Assembly (NCBI RefSeq): GCF_013410215.1
Contig: NZ_JACCFQ010000001.1
Span: 124,001 to 188,000 of the forward strand
Source of the DNA: Nesterenkonia sandarakina
GTDB lineage: Bacteria; Actinomycetota; Actinomycetes; Actinomycetales; Micrococcaceae
Length of the DNA: 64,000 nt
Reading direction: 5' to 3'
In this document: positions 51,300 through 59,920 of the stretch, one piece after another
Numbering within the stretch: position 1 is the stretch's first letter
Layout: every line of letters starts with the position of its first letter
Position numbers and translations under genes: made by a program
The notes under the pieces: generated by a model
Seen by the model: only the letters and a program-made list of their open reading frames with translations
The model's database searches: none
Told to the model about the DNA's origin: nothing

Positions 51300-52517
51300 A
51301 TGGAACGTTTCGTAGTGACCTTTGACACGACAGATCCCGAGATGTTGGAACGCGGAGCTCCCGGGCTGCTCAGCGCCCAGGGATTCTCCACCGACATCTA
51401 TTTCCCGCGGCTCGGCGTGGGTGTGGTGGACGGTGAGCCCGGGGAGCTGGAGGCCTTCAGCGGGCGGTGCCGGGAGCGTCAGGCGCCGATGAGCTACAGC
51501 CGGGAGCTGACCTACTACGCGATCGGCGCGACACCTGCGGATCGCAGCCGGGTCGATGCCGGCGCGGTCAATACCAGCGCGGTTGAAGCCGGCGCGGTCG
51601 ATGCCAGCGCCGCCACGAACGGCGCCATCTTCGCTGAGTACTCCGACACTGCCGCGCTGACCTGGGGGTTGCAGGCCGTCGAGATCGGTCGTGCCCAGGA
51701 GATCGGACTCACGGGTGCCGGGGTCCGCGTCGCGGTGCTCGACACCGGCTTCGACGTCGGGCATCCGGACTTCGCCGGGCGCAGCGTGACCGCGGAGTCC
51801 TTCATACCCGGGGAGGGCCCCGAAGATGTGCATGGGCATGGCACACATTGCCTGGGCTCTGCCTGTGGCCCCTGGGCGCCCCCGTCCGGTCGAGGCTTCG
51901 GAGTGGCCCCCGGGGTCGAGATCTTCTCGGGCAAGGTGCTCGGCGCGGACGGCTCCGGCTCGGACGCCTCGATCCTGGCCGGGATCGACTGGGCGCTGGC
52001 GAACGGGTGCCAGATCATCTCGATGTCGCTGGGCGCCGATGTGCGCGAGGTGCATCCGCCCTATGTGACCGCGGGCCGGCGGGCGCTGGAGCAGGGGTCG
52101 CTGCTGGTCGCAGCCGCAGGCAATAATGCCGGGCGTGCTGCCGGAGATCCCGGATTCGTCGGAGCGCCGGCGAACAGCCCCTACGTCATGGCGGTGGCCG
52201 CACTTGACCAGGGGCTGCGCGTGGCGGACTTCTCGGCCCGCTCTCTGCCGCACGACGGTGGCGCGGTCGACATCGCCGCCCCCGGTGTCGACATCTATTC
52301 CTCCTGGCCGCGACCCGAGCTGCACCGGAGCATCAGTGGCACTTCGATGGCCGCCCCGCATGTCTCCGGCGTCGCCGCGCTGCTCTCGGCTTCCACCGGG
52401 CTGCGCGGCCAGGCCCTCTGGGATGAGCTGACCCGGACCGCGCGCCCCCTCGAAGGCGCCGAGGTGGAGGATGTCGGGGCGGGTCTGGCCGTGGTCACAC
52501 CTGAGGACGGGCGGTGA
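51300..52517 (+). CDS. S8 family serine peptidase (subtilase) without signal peptide
   Basis: The 405-residue protein has a full subtilisin triad: Asp148 (VAVLDTGFDV), His180 (HGHGTHCLG) and Ser349 (SGTSMAAPHVSG), plus the oxyanion Asn in AAGNNAGRA. Residues 1-78 (MERFVVTFDTTDPEMLE... YYAIGA) form an I9-like prodomain pattern. They are joined by an Ala/Gly/Val/Ser-repeat linker (85-110) to the protease domain. No signal peptide or transmembrane segment is present, so the enzyme is probably cytosolic. Its stop codon overlaps the start of the small downstream gene, forming a two-gene module. Confidence 0.9.
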   Translation: MERFVVTFDTTDPEMLERGAPGLLSAQGFSTDIYFPRLGVGVVDGEPGELEAFSGRCRERQAPMSYSRELTYYAIGATPADRSRVDAGAVNTSAVEAGAVDASAATNGAIFAEYSDTAALTWGLQAVEIGRAQEIGLTGAGVRVAVLDTGFDVGHPDFAGRSVTAESFIPGEGPEDVHGHGTHCLGSACGPWAPPSGRGFGVAPGVEIFSGKVLGADGSGSDASILAGIDWALANGCQIISMSLGADVREVHPPYVTAGRRALEQGSLLVAAAGNNAGRAAGDPGFVGAPANSPYVMAVAALDQGLRVADFSARSLPHDGGAVDIAAPGVDIYSSWPRPELHRSISGTSMAAPHVSGVAALLSASTGLRGQALWDELTRTARPLEGAEVEDVGAGLAVVTPEDGR

Positions 52518-52786
52518 GCATGGCGGAGCAGCAGTGGGTCATCACCGTCGATGAGGAGCACCTGGACGGGATCGACGCTGTCGTCACGGAGCTCGAAGCC
52601 GCCGGACTCGTGGTGGACCGGGTGCTGCGCAGTCTGGGCCAGATCACCGGGCACACGCAGACCTCACCTGGGGTCCAGACCCAGACAACAGGGGCCGCGC
52701 CGAGCTTCTCGGCTGTGTCAGGCGTGGCCTCTGCCGATGGTGCCCAGCGGCACCACATCGCCCCGCCCGACGCCGAGGTCCAGTAA
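52514..52786 (+). CDS. Small I9-like protein coupled to the subtilase
   Basis: This is a 90-residue protein starting in a GTGA overlap with the subtilase stop (GAGGAC upstream; an ATG at 52520 is the alternative). Residues 5-44 run strand-helix-strand: QWVITVDEEHLDGIDAVVTE, then a helix end, DRVLRSLGQITGHT. This resembles the first half of the I9 propeptide/inhibitor fold. The C-terminal ~45 residues are Gln/Thr/Ser/Ala-rich and disordered. In databases such neighbours are sometimes called ketohydroxyglutarate aldolase, which the sequence does not support. Possible roles are a folding chaperone or inhibitor of the adjacent protease. Confidence 0.75.
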   Translation: MSMAEQQWVITVDEEHLDGIDAVVTELEAAGLVVDRVLRSLGQITGHTQTSPGVQTQTTGAAPSFSAVSGVASADGAQRHHIAPPDAEVQ

Positions 52787-52841
52787 CCGCCCTGACGAGG
52801 TGGGACGGAACCGGACCGTGGCCGGACCGGGACTGGGGCAT

Positions 52842-53141
52842 CTATTTGAGCGGGGACCCGACCACATCGAACTGGTAGCCGCCCATCTCACCCGTGAGCA
52901 GAGGCATCGCCTCCGCGATGAGAGCCCGGACCGCAGGGAGCCGGAGTGACTCCCGATGCGCCTCGGCTGAGGTCCACAGTTCGGCGACGAACACCGTCTC
53001 GGGGTGCTCCTCACTGACGCCTACCTCGTAGAGGAGACACCCGGCTCGTTCCAGCTCCGCATTATGGCGGGTCAGGATCGCGACGACTTCCTCCTTCGCA
53101 CCGGGCGCTACTCCCAAGGTCCCCACGTTCGCGAAGGTCAT
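52842..53141 (-). CDS. Antibiotic biosynthesis monooxygenase (ABM) domain protein
   Basis: The ATG at 53141 gives a 99-residue single ABM domain. It has the TFANVGTLGVAPGAKEEVV start, CLLYEVGVSEEHPETVFVAE (strand 3-4) and the EAHRESL helix. Such dimeric alpha-beta proteins act as cofactor-free monooxygenases or as isomerases, often YgiN-like quinol monooxygenases; the substrate is unknown. A TACTGT hexamer ends 6 nt upstream, so the transcript is probably leaderless. The frame extends upstream to 53225 but without homology. Confidence 0.85.
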   Translation of the reverse strand: MTFANVGTLGVAPGAKEEVVAILTRHNAELERAGCLLYEVGVSEEHPETVFVAELWTSAEAHRESLRLPAVRALIAEAMPLLTGEMGGYQFDVVGSPLK

Positions 53142-53147
53142 GGGATC

Positions 53148-53153
53148 ACAGTA
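53148..53153 (-). promoter_or_regulatory. ABM gene -10 element, leaderless promoter
   Basis: TACTGT on the minus strand ends 6 nt before the ATG at 53141. The segment lies within the 3' end of the divergent frame only and does not conflict with the glpX gene, which begins further right. Confidence 0.4.
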
Positions 53154-53200
53154 GAGGCGCCGCGCGGACCTGTCAGCCCCTCCGGGCGCGAACCCGTGCG

Positions 53201-54265
53201 TCACTGCCGGGTGTAGGACTCCCATTTGCGCGCCTGGTGCTCGGCGTCGATGATCCGGACGGTTCCGGACTTCGAACGCATCACGATGGACTGGGTGGTG
53301 ACCTTGTCGCCCTGGTACCGGACGCCGCGCAGCAGGTCGCCGTCGGTGATGCCGGTGGCGGCGAAGTAGCAGTTGTCGCCTGTGACCAGCTCGTTGGTGG
53401 TCAGGACCCGGCTTACGTCGTGGCCGGCGTCGAGCGCCTTCTGCGCCTCATCGTCATCGGTCGGGGCGAGTCGGCCCTGGATGACGCCTCCGACGGCCTT
53501 GATGGCGCAGGCGGTGATGATCCCTTCGGGAGTGCCGCCGACTCCCATGAGCACGTCCACCCCGGAACCCTCGCGGGCTGCGGCGATGCCTCCGGCCACG
53601 TCGCCGTCCATGATGAAGCGGGTGCGGGCTCCGGCTTCGCGGATCTCCTCGACCAGCTTGGAGTGGCGCGGACGGTCCAGCACGCAGACATTGAGCTGAC
53701 TGATCCGCTTGTTCTTGGCCTTGGCGATCAGGTGCAGGTTCTGCTTCACCGGCAGACGCAGGTCCACCATGTCGGCAGCCTCGGGACCGGTGACCAGCTT
53801 GTCCATGTAGAAGACCGCGGAGGGATCGAACATGGTGCCACGCTCGGCGACGGCGAGGACCGCCAGCGCGTTGTTATATCCCAGTGCAGTCAGTCGAGTC
53901 CCATCGATCGGGTCCACGGCGACGTCGGCCTCGGGCCCGGTGCCGTTGCCGACCCGCTCGCCGTTGTAGAGCATCGGGGCCTCGTCCTTCTCACCCTCGC
54001 CGATCACCACGATCCCGTTGAGGTTCACCGTGTCCAGCAGGGAGCGCATGGCGTCCACCGCGGCACCGTCGGCGGTGAGCTTGTCCCCCATGCCCACCCA
54101 GGCGCCTCCGGCGATGGCCGCTGCCTCGGTGACCCGCACCAGTTCCATGGCGAGGTGCCGGTCCGGCTCGGAGTCTCCGACCGCCAGCCGCGCCGAGAGG
54201 TGGGAGAAGTCCTGGGAGGACCCGTCGTCGGAGCGTTTGCCGCTGTGCTGCGAAGAATCGTTCAT
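53201..54265 (-). CDS. glpX: Fructose-1,6-bisphosphatase class II
   Basis: GlpX removes the 1-phosphate of fructose-1,6-bisphosphate in gluconeogenesis. The 354-residue protein has [19 protein letters not shown] in the form [14 protein letters not shown] and [25 protein letters not shown] (the metal-binding core) and [13 protein letters not shown] are also present. Class II enzymes are the main FBPase in actinobacteria. An AAGGTGG site is upstream of the ATG, so unlike its neighbours this transcript has a leader. Confidence 0.95.
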   Translation of the reverse strand: MNDSSQHSGKRSDDGSSQDFSHLSARLAVGDSEPDRHLAMELVRVTEAAAIAGGAWVGMGDKLTADGAAVDAMRSLLDTVNLNGIVVIGEGEKDEAPMLYNGERVGNGTGPEADVAVDPIDGTRLTALGYNNALAVLAVAERGTMFDPSAVFYMDKLVTGPEAADMVDLRLPVKQNLHLIAKAKNKRISQLNVCVLDRPRHSKLVEEIREAGARTRFIMDGDVAGGIAAAREGSGVDVLMGVGGTPEGIITACAIKAVGGVIQGRLAPTDDDEAQKALDAGHDVSRVLTTNELVTGDNCYFAATGITDGDLLRGVRYQGDKVTTQSIVMRSKSGTVRIIDAEHQARKWESYTRQ

Positions 54266-54387
54266 GGGCTTGGGCCACCTTGTCGTCTCGGCTTCTGGCC
54301 GGCCTCGTCGCCGGCCCTGCGGACATCATAGTCGGCGGCGTTGACGCGGCCCGTGGTCACGCGCCCTGGCATGTCCGCCGGCGGTGA

Positions 54388-54393
54388 CACAAT
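54388..54393 (+). promoter_or_regulatory. DUF4245 gene -10 element, leaderless promoter
   Basis: CACAAT ends 6 nt before the GTG at 54400. Confidence 0.45.
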
Positions 54394-54399
54394 AGAGGG

Positions 54400-55023
54400 G
54401 TGACCGAGCCAGAGAACACCCCCACTCCGCAGCTGACGCAGTCCCAGGCGAAGCGGCTGCGCCAACCCCTGATCGGCGTCGTGGTCACCGTGGCCATCAC
54501 GATGTTGGCGGTGTTCGCGGTGATGGGGCTCCGCCCGGAGCGTGATGTGACCTTCACCCCGGACGTGGACGTCGAAGAGGCCGCCGGATGGACCAGCGAC
54601 GTGGCCCAGTTCCACGCCATCGTTCCCGAGGTGCCCGAGGGTTGGACCGCGAACTATGCCCGGTGGGAGAACCGGGCCGAGCTCGGGGTCACCGCCTGGG
54701 AGGTGGGGTACTCCGTGCAGGAGCACAGCTTCCTGAGCTTCGCTCAGACCGACGAGCCCAATCCCGCCTGGGTCAACGACGCGACCCGGCAGATCGGTCC
54801 CACCGGGGAGGAGACCGTGGCAGGGCTGAACTTCGAGGTTCGCGAGAACGACGAGCGGAGATACTACGTCCTTGAGGCCGAGGAGAACACGATCGACGGC
54901 ACGGCCATCGTGCTGGGTGGCGAAGCCACTGCGGAGGAGTTCGAGATCTTCCTCGAATCGGTCGCCGAATCGATCGATGCTGAGGTAGAAACAGGGGAAG
55001 ACAACGGAGGTTCCACAGAATGA
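54400..55023 (+). CDS. DUF4245 membrane-anchored protein
   Basis: This is a 207-residue protein with one N-terminal helix (~23-44, PLIGVVVTVAITMLAVFAVM) and an extracytoplasmic domain. The domain shows IVPEVPEGWTANYARWE and the aromatic/acidic strands typical of DUF4245, ending in a Glu/Asp/Gly/Ser-rich tail. No function is known. It overlaps the carbonic anhydrase start by 4 bp (ATGA), so the two are an operon; the DUF4245 genes of many actinobacteria neighbour glpX, as here. Confidence 0.88.
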   Translation: MTEPENTPTPQLTQSQAKRLRQPLIGVVVTVAITMLAVFAVMGLRPERDVTFTPDVDVEEAAGWTSDVAQFHAIVPEVPEGWTANYARWENRAELGVTAWEVGYSVQEHSFLSFAQTDEPNPAWVNDATRQIGPTGEETVAGLNFEVRENDERRYYVLEAEENTIDGTAIVLGGEATAEEFEIFLESVAESIDAEVETGEDNGGSTE

Positions 55024-55649
55024 CCGCATCGACCGCACCTGCCCAGCCGCTGCCCGCCGAGGTCTGGGAGCTGCTGAAGGCCGGCAATGACCGCTTCGTC
55101 TCCGGAGAGTCCAAGCACCCCAACCAGAACGCCGCCCGCCGCTCCTCGCTGACCGAGTCCCAGCACCCGGTGGCGACGATCTTCGGCTGCTCGGACTCGC
55201 GGCTGGCCGCAGAGATCATCTTCGATGTCGGCCTGGGCGATGTCTTCGTGGTCCGCACCGCCGGGCAGGTCACCGACGACGCCGTGCTGGGCTCCCTGGA
55301 GTTCAGCGTCGCCGAGCTGAAGGTCCCGCTGATCGTGGTCCTCGGACACGACTCCTGCGGGGCAGTCTCCGCCGCGCTGGCGTCCACGGAGTCCGGAGTC
55401 ACTCCCAACGGTTTCGTGCGCAGCCTGGTGGAACGCATCACACCCTCGGTGCTGGCCGCTCAGCGCGCCGGGATCACCAGCGTCAACGAGACCGTCGAAG
55501 AGCATGTGAAACAGACCGCGCATAGGGTGGTGGATCACTCCCGGGTGCTCCACGACGCGGTGGCCGAGGGGCGAACCGCCGTCATCGGTGTCACCTACCG
55601 GCTCTCCGAGGGGCGCGCCGACGTGGTCACCAGCATCGGCGAGATCTGA
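55020..55649 (+). CDS. Beta-class carbonic anhydrase
   Basis: The enzyme hydrates carbon dioxide to bicarbonate. The 209-residue protein has the zinc ligands Cys57 (GCSDSRLAA, with Asp59 and Arg61), His110 and Cys113 (GHDSCGAV). VFVVRTAGQV precedes the loop. It is translated with DUF4245. It may supply bicarbonate for biosynthetic carboxylations (for example purine synthesis by PurK/PurE in the same window), which is inference. Confidence 0.94.
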   Translation: MTASTAPAQPLPAEVWELLKAGNDRFVSGESKHPNQNAARRSSLTESQHPVATIFGCSDSRLAAEIIFDVGLGDVFVVRTAGQVTDDAVLGSLEFSVAELKVPLIVVLGHDSCGAVSAALASTESGVTPNGFVRSLVERITPSVLAAQRAGITSVNETVEEHVKQTAHRVVDHSRVLHDAVAEGRTAVIGVTYRLSEGRADVVTSIGEI

Positions 55650-55724
55650 CCAGCTGAGTCGGCGGCATCTGCGCCGCTTCTCCCCATTGCGGTCCTGCCC
55701 ATTTTCGGGACCGACCCTGGGGTC

Positions 55725-55730
55725 TAGGGT
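55725..55730 (+). promoter_or_regulatory. Prepilin peptidase gene -10 element, leaderless promoter
   Basis: TAGGGT ends 6 nt before the GTG at 55737. Confidence 0.45.
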
Positions 55731-55736
55731 GAAGGT

Positions 55737-56270
55737 GTGATCGCGTTCATCACTGAGCTGCTGAGCTCCGGGTCTCTGGGGCACGCCTCTGCAGGCCTGT
55801 TGCTGCTCATCGGTGGGATCGTCTTCGCGGTCTGCGCCATCGCGCTGAGCTTCATCGATCTGCGCGAACATCGACTTCCGAACCGGGTCATCTACCCGTG
55901 GACCGTGCTGACCGCGGCGCTCCTGGTGCTCGCTGCCCTGCTCCTCGGTGAGCCGCTGGCAGCCGTGCGCGCCTTCGCCGCCGCCCTGGTCTGGGGCGGA
56001 TTCTTCCTCACGGTGCGCCTGCTCGCTCCCCCAGCTCTGGGCATGGGGGACGTGAAGCTCGCCGTGGTGCTCGGGCTCTACACCGGGTTCCTGGGGTGGA
56101 GCACCGTGCTGGCCGCCGTCGTCCTGTCCTTCCTGCTCGGCGGACTGCTCGCGGCGGCACTGCTGGTCTCCGGCCGCGGCACCGCCAAGACCGCGGTGCC
56201 TTTCGGGCCGTTCCTGCTGCTGGGCACCTCGGTGTCGTTGATCTTCAGCGGCGGTGTCTCGCTAGGCTGA
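55737..56270 (+). CDS. A24 family prepilin peptidase (peptidase domain only)
   Basis: The 177-residue protein is an aspartic membrane protease. The first catalytic Asp is in SFIDLREHRLPNR (~35-47), and the second in PPALGMGDVKLAVVLG (the GxGD motif, ~94-108). It lacks the N-terminal methyltransferase domain of the bifunctional PilD and resembles the short actinobacterial/Tad-type enzymes. No pilin or Tad gene is in the window, so its substrates are encoded elsewhere. It is followed 4 bp later by the NUDIX gene, which has its own leaderless-type promoter. Confidence 0.88.
   Translation: MIAFITELLSSGSLGHASAGLLLLIGGIVFAVCAIALSFIDLREHRLPNRVIYPWTVLTAALLVLAALLLGEPLAAVRAFAAALVWGGFFLTVRLLAPPALGMGDVKLAVVLGLYTGFLGWSTVLAAVVLSFLLGGLLAAALLVSGRGTAKTAVPFGPFLLLGTSVSLIFSGGVSLG
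56263..56268 (+). promoter_or_regulatory. NUDIX gene -10 element, leaderless promoter
   Basis: TAGGCT ends 6 nt before the ATG at 56275, inside the 3' end of the prepilin peptidase gene. Confidence 0.45.
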
Positions 56271-56274
56271 GCAC

Positions 56275-56811
56275 ATGCCCACCCCTGATTTCATCAAAGA
56301 GCTGCGTCAAGACATCGGCACCAAGGAGCTCTGGGTGCCTGCGACTCGGGGCGTGGTGCTCCGCCGGCCCCCGGCACAGAACCACGCGGCCGACGGCGCC
56401 GCCGCGACGATCGGTGAGGGCTCCCCCGCCGAGATCGAGGTGCTGCTGGTGCGCCGGGCGGACAACGGGGCGTGGACCGTGACCTCGGGGATCCTCGACC
56501 CCGGCGAGGATCCAGCGGTCGGGGCCGTCCGAGAGATCGAGGAGGAGACCGGCGTCCTCGCACGCCCGGTGCGGGTCGCGGGGGTCTTCGCCACCGGACT
56601 GGTGCGCTACCCCAACGGGGATGCCTGCCGGTATCTGGACACGGTCCTGGAGATGGAGCCGGTCTCAGGACAGGCCCGGGTCAACGATGAGGAGTCGGTG
56701 GAGGTCGGCTGGTTCCCGGTCTCCGCGCTGCCGGAGCCGATCAGCGAAGACCAGCGGATGGTCATCGACTGGGCCCTGGACACCGAAGCCCCGGCCCGCT
56801 TCCGCAGCTGA
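56275..56811 (+). CDS. NUDIX hydrolase
   Basis: The 178-residue protein contains the NUDIX box: GILDPGEDPAVGAVREIEEE, followed by TGV, at ~73-95, matching Gx5Ex7REUxEExGU. Family members cleave nucleoside diphosphates linked to another group; the substrate is not predictable from the sequence. The first 30 residues are ordinary and there is a small insertion before the box. The repeated terminator element follows. Confidence 0.9.
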   Translation: MPTPDFIKELRQDIGTKELWVPATRGVVLRRPPAQNHAADGAAATIGEGSPAEIEVLLVRRADNGAWTVTSGILDPGEDPAVGAVREIEEETGVLARPVRVAGVFATGLVRYPNGDACRYLDTVLEMEPVSGQARVNDEESVEVGWFPVSALPEPISEDQRMVIDWALDTEAPARFRS

Positions 56812-56822
56812 TCCACAAAAAA

Positions 56823-56880
56823 CCTGGGTGGTTGAGTTCTCCGGTCACTGCGTAGCAACCGGAGAACTCAACCAGCCAGG
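56823..56880. terminator. Repeated palindromic terminator, copy 2
   Basis: CCTGGGTGGTTGAGTTCTCC and onward (56823-56845) pairs with 56858-56880 over 23 bp with one mismatch and a 12-nt loop, between the convergent NUDIX and fumC genes. The stem shares the TGGTTGAGT core and the flanking CCAGG sequences with 19048-19107. Confidence 0.8.
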
Positions 56881-56891
56881 AAGGGTGGGGG

Positions 56892-58313
56892 TCAGCCGGG
56901 GTGGGTCATGCTCATCAGGTCCAGGGACTCATCCAGCTGCGCCTCGGTGAGGTCGCCGCGCTCGAGGTAGCCCAGCTCGATCACGGCGTCGCGCACCGTG
57001 AGCTTGTTCTTCACCGCGTGCTTGGCGATCTCCGCGGCGGCCTCGTAGCCGATGTGCTTGTTCAGCGGGGTGACCACCGAGGGTGACGCGGCGGCGAGGA
57101 ACGCGGCGCGCTCCTCGTTGGCGGTCAGGCCCTTGATCATCTTGTCCGCCATCACGTAGCTGGTGTTCTTCAGCAGCCGGATGGACTCCAGCAGGTTCGC
57201 GGCCATCACCGGGATCCCGACGTTGAGCTCGAAGGCGCCGTTGGTGGAGGACAGCGCGACAGTGGTGTCGTTGCCGATCACCTGGGCGCAGACCTGGATC
57301 GCGGATTCGCAGATCACCGGGTTGACCTTGCCGGGCATGATCGAGGAGCCAGGCTGCAGGTCCGGGATCGCGATCTCACCGAGTCCGGTGTTCGGGCCCG
57401 ACCCCATCCAGCGCAGGTCGTTGTTGATCTTCATCAGCGAGTACGCGATGTTGCGCAGCTGTCCGGAGGCCTCCACCAGCCCGTCCCGGTTGGCCTGCGC
57501 CTCGAAGTGGTCCCGCGCCTCGGTCAGCGGCAGCCCGGTATCCTCGGCCAGGCTGGCGATGGCCTTCTCGGCGAAGCCCTCCGGGGTGTTGATCCCGGTG
57601 CCCACCGCAGTCCCGCCCAGGGGAACCTCGGCTACGCGCGGCAGCGCCGAGTCGATGCGTTCGACGCCGTAGCGCACCTGTGCGGCATAGCCGCCGAACT
57701 CCTGGCCCAGGGTCACCGGGGTGGCGTCCATCAGGTGCGTGCGGCCGGACTTCACCACGGAGGCGAACTCGGAAGACTTCGCCTCCAGCGCCTCGGCGAG
57801 GTAGGCCAGCGCCGGCTGCAGGTCGTTGACCAGCGCGGAGGTGGCGGCGACGTGCACCGAAGTGGGGAAGACGTCGTTGGAGGACTGGGAGGCGTTGACG
57901 TGATCGTTGGGGTGGACTTCCTTGTCCGAGCCCTTCTCCGCCAGGTAGCGGTTGGCCAGGGTGGCCAGCACCTCGTTGGTGTTCATGTTCGAGGAGGTCC
58001 CGGATCCGGTCTGGAACACATCGATCGGGAAGTGCTCATCGAGGTCTCCGGTCTCGACCTGCTCAGCGGCGTGCACGATCGCCTCGGCGAGCTCGGCGTC
58101 GAGCACCCCGAGTTCCTGGTTCGCCCGGGCGGCGGCCTTCTTCACGCGCGCGAGGGCTTCGATGTGGGCACGCTCCAGGGTGCGTCCCGAGATCGGGAAG
58201 TTCTCCACGGCGCGCTGGGTCTGGGCACGGTAGAGCGCCTGGGCCGGCACCTTCACCTCGCCCATGGTGTCGCGCTCGATACGGTATTCGGTCTCAGCAG
58301 TGTTCTCGGTCAT
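56892..58313 (-). CDS. fumC: Fumarate hydratase class II
   Basis: FumC hydrates fumarate to L-malate in the TCA cycle. The 473-residue protein has the fumarase signature [12 protein letters not shown] (~321-332), [11 protein letters not shown] and [13 protein letters not shown]. Its length is standard. A TAGACT hexamer ends exactly 6 nt before the ATG, so the transcript is probably leaderless. It is transcribed alone, ending at the repeated terminator. Confidence 0.96.
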   Translation of the reverse strand: MTENTAETEYRIERDTMGEVKVPAQALYRAQTQRAVENFPISGRTLERAHIEALARVKKAAARANQELGVLDAELAEAIVHAAEQVETGDLDEHFPIDVFQTGSGTSSNMNTNEVLATLANRYLAEKGSDKEVHPNDHVNASQSSNDVFPTSVHVAATSALVNDLQPALAYLAEALEAKSSEFASVVKSGRTHLMDATPVTLGQEFGGYAAQVRYGVERIDSALPRVAEVPLGGTAVGTGINTPEGFAEKAIASLAEDTGLPLTEARDHFEAQANRDGLVEASGQLRNIAYSLMKINNDLRWMGSGPNTGLGEIAIPDLQPGSSIMPGKVNPVICESAIQVCAQVIGNDTTVALSSTNGAFELNVGIPVMAANLLESIRLLKNTSYVMADKMIKGLTANEERAAFLAAASPSVVTPLNKHIGYEAAAEIAKHAVKNKLTVRDAVIELGYLERGDLTEAQLDESLDLMSMTHPG

Positions 58314-58319
58314 AGCCTC

Positions 58320-58325
58320 AGTCTA
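58320..58325 (-). promoter_or_regulatory. fumC -10 element, leaderless promoter
   Basis: TAGACT on the minus strand ends 6 nt before the fumC ATG at 58313, preceded by a TTAT extended -10 sequence. Confidence 0.5.
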
Positions 58326-58361
58326 ATAACCGATCTTGCGGCGCCTGACCAGTGACGCGCC

Positions 58362-58994
58362 TCAGCCGACGCTGGCGATCAACCCGTGGAGGAACTTGGC
58401 CACAGCGGCACGCTCTGCCTCATCGAGGCTCTCCACGCTCTGGAGCATCCGGGTGTGCATCGCGGAGAGCGTCTGGCGCACCTCATGGTCCCCGGAGATG
58501 GTGGGCTCGATCGCCACGGATCGGCGGTCACCGGGGATCGGCACCCGGCGGACGTGCCCGTCGCGGATCAGCCGGTCCACCATCACGCTGACCGAGGCGG
58601 CGCTGATCTCCAGCTCACGGGCGAGATCGCGCTGTCGCAGCAGCTCCCCGGCGCTCTGGGCACGCAGGATGTAGCGCAGCGCGAGCAGGTCGCTCTCCCC
58701 CATGCTCATCGAATCCCGGGTTCGGGAACGCATCCTGCGCTCGGCCTCCCGGTAGCTGCGCAGCAGGTTCAGCACCTCCACCGAGCTCGGCGCGTGAGAG
58801 GAGTCCTGATACCAGTAGCCTCCCGGCCGCGCGGGCGGTGCAGCGTGGTCCTCGGGCGCAGCGGGCTCCGGGAGCGTCAGGGGCTGCGCAGCGGGCGCGG
58901 GGTCCAGGTCCGCCGCGTCGGGGGAAGGGGGCACCGCCTCGGGAGCCAGCACACTGACCATGTCTTTCTGGGGTCCGGGTTCGACCTTCGACAT
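58362..58994 (-). CDS. MarR family transcriptional regulator
   Basis: The protein has 210 residues from the ATG at 58994. The first ~75 are Pro/Ala/Asp-rich and disordered. The winged helix (~105-175) shows RQRDLARELEISAASVSVMV and the wing GHVRRVPIPGDRRSVAI, with the conserved DRR. Helices at both ends make the dimer interface. The effector is unknown. It is divergent from the rhomboid gene. Confidence 0.88.
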   Translation of the reverse strand: MSKVEPGPQKDMVSVLAPEAVPPSPDAADLDPAPAAQPLTLPEPAAPEDHAAPPARPGGYWYQDSSHAPSSVEVLNLLRSYREAERRMRSRTRDSMSMGESDLLALRYILRAQSAGELLRQRDLARELEISAASVSVMVDRLIRDGHVRRVPIPGDRRSVAIEPTISGDHEVRQTLSAMHTRMLQSVESLDEAERAAVAKFLHGLIASVG

Positions 58995-59127
58995 CTCCAC
59001 CTCTGGATGGCCTGCCGACCACCACATCTCGATAGTTGCGCAGACTAAGTGTTAGCTGCTCGAGGCAATGGTAGGGCACCGATGGTCACCCCGCCACCGG
59101 TGTCACACCTTAGAGCTCGCGTCTGCG

Positions 59128-59133
59128 TAGCAT
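59128..59133 (+). promoter_or_regulatory. Rhomboid gene -10 element, leaderless promoter
   Basis: TAGCAT ends 6 nt before the ATG at 59140. This supports that ATG over the GTG immediately upstream. Confidence 0.45.
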
Positions 59134-59139
59134 GGAGTG

Positions 59140-59850
59140 ATGCGCAGAGAATTCCAGCGACGCGGATCAGGCGAGCCCAGCGGCGTCGAATCCGGTGATT
59201 CGTGGGGCTCCCTCGGCACTGACCTGAAGTCCACCGCGGGGCGCACGTTCCTGCCCGTCGTCGTGCCGCTGGTGGGCATGTGGGCGGTGTACCTGGTGAT
59301 GGTCTTCACCGGGAACTGGCTCAACCGGGCACTCGGGCTGCAGGCTCGGGAGGCGGAGGGCCTGATCGGGATCCTGTTCATGCCGCTGCTGCACGGCAGC
59401 TTCGGGCACATCCTGAGCAACTCGATGTCCTGGTTGGTCCTGGGGGGCATGCTCTCGCTGCTGACTCGGCGCTTCGCGATGATCACGGCCATGATCTGGC
59501 TGCTCTCGGGGGTGCTGCTCTGGATCGGGGGCACCCCGTGGATCTGCAACGCCCCGGCCGGCTTCGACTGCGGAGGACTGCACATCGGTGCCTCCGCCGT
59601 GGTCTATGGCTTTGCGACGTTCCTGGTCGCCTACGGCTTCATCACCCGCCAGATCCTGGCGGTCATCTTCTCCCTGGCGGTGCTTTTCCTCTACGGATTG
59701 AGCATGCTGATCGGAATGACACCGATCAGCCCTGGTGGCGTGTCCTGGTCCGGTCACCTGGCGGGGGCCGTGGCCGGGCTCATCGTCGCATTCATCTTCA
59801 CCAGGTCCATCCGCGCCGAGAAGGCCGCGAAGAAGCTCGCCCGCGGCTGA
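59140..59850 (+). CDS. Rhomboid family intramembrane serine protease
   Basis: This is a 236-residue protein with six helices. Its rhomboid landmarks are HGSFGHILSNS (His and Asn of the oxyanion region, ~85-95), the catalytic Ser152 in HIGASAVVYG and His206 in WSGHLAGAVAG. The catalytic Ser and His are present, so it should be active. The N-terminus is ~37 residues of polar cytoplasmic sequence. Rhomboids cleave transmembrane proteins; the substrate is unknown. It ends at a terminator. Confidence 0.9.
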   Translation: MRREFQRRGSGEPSGVESGDSWGSLGTDLKSTAGRTFLPVVVPLVGMWAVYLVMVFTGNWLNRALGLQAREAEGLIGILFMPLLHGSFGHILSNSMSWLVLGGMLSLLTRRFAMITAMIWLLSGVLLWIGGTPWICNAPAGFDCGGLHIGASAVVYGFATFLVAYGFITRQILAVIFSLAVLFLYGLSMLIGMTPISPGGVSWSGHLAGAVAGLIVAFIFTRSIRAEKAAKKLARG

Positions 59851-59883
59851 TCGCCCCGCCCACCGAGGGCGGACGGGGCGATC
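59849..59883. terminator. Bidirectional terminator between the rhomboid and phoH genes
   Basis: GATCGCCCCG (59849-59858) pairs perfectly with 59874-59883 with GC-rich pairing continuing inward, between convergent genes. Confidence 0.65.
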
Positions 59884-59920
59884 CCTCGCGATGTGAGGCG
59901 ATGCGTCGGGGATTCGAGGG

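Noticed and set aside
52514-52786. Ketohydroxyglutarate aldolase label for the small gene
   Set aside because: At 90 residues it lacks the TIM-barrel lysine motifs of the aldolase; the visible pattern is half of an I9-like fold.
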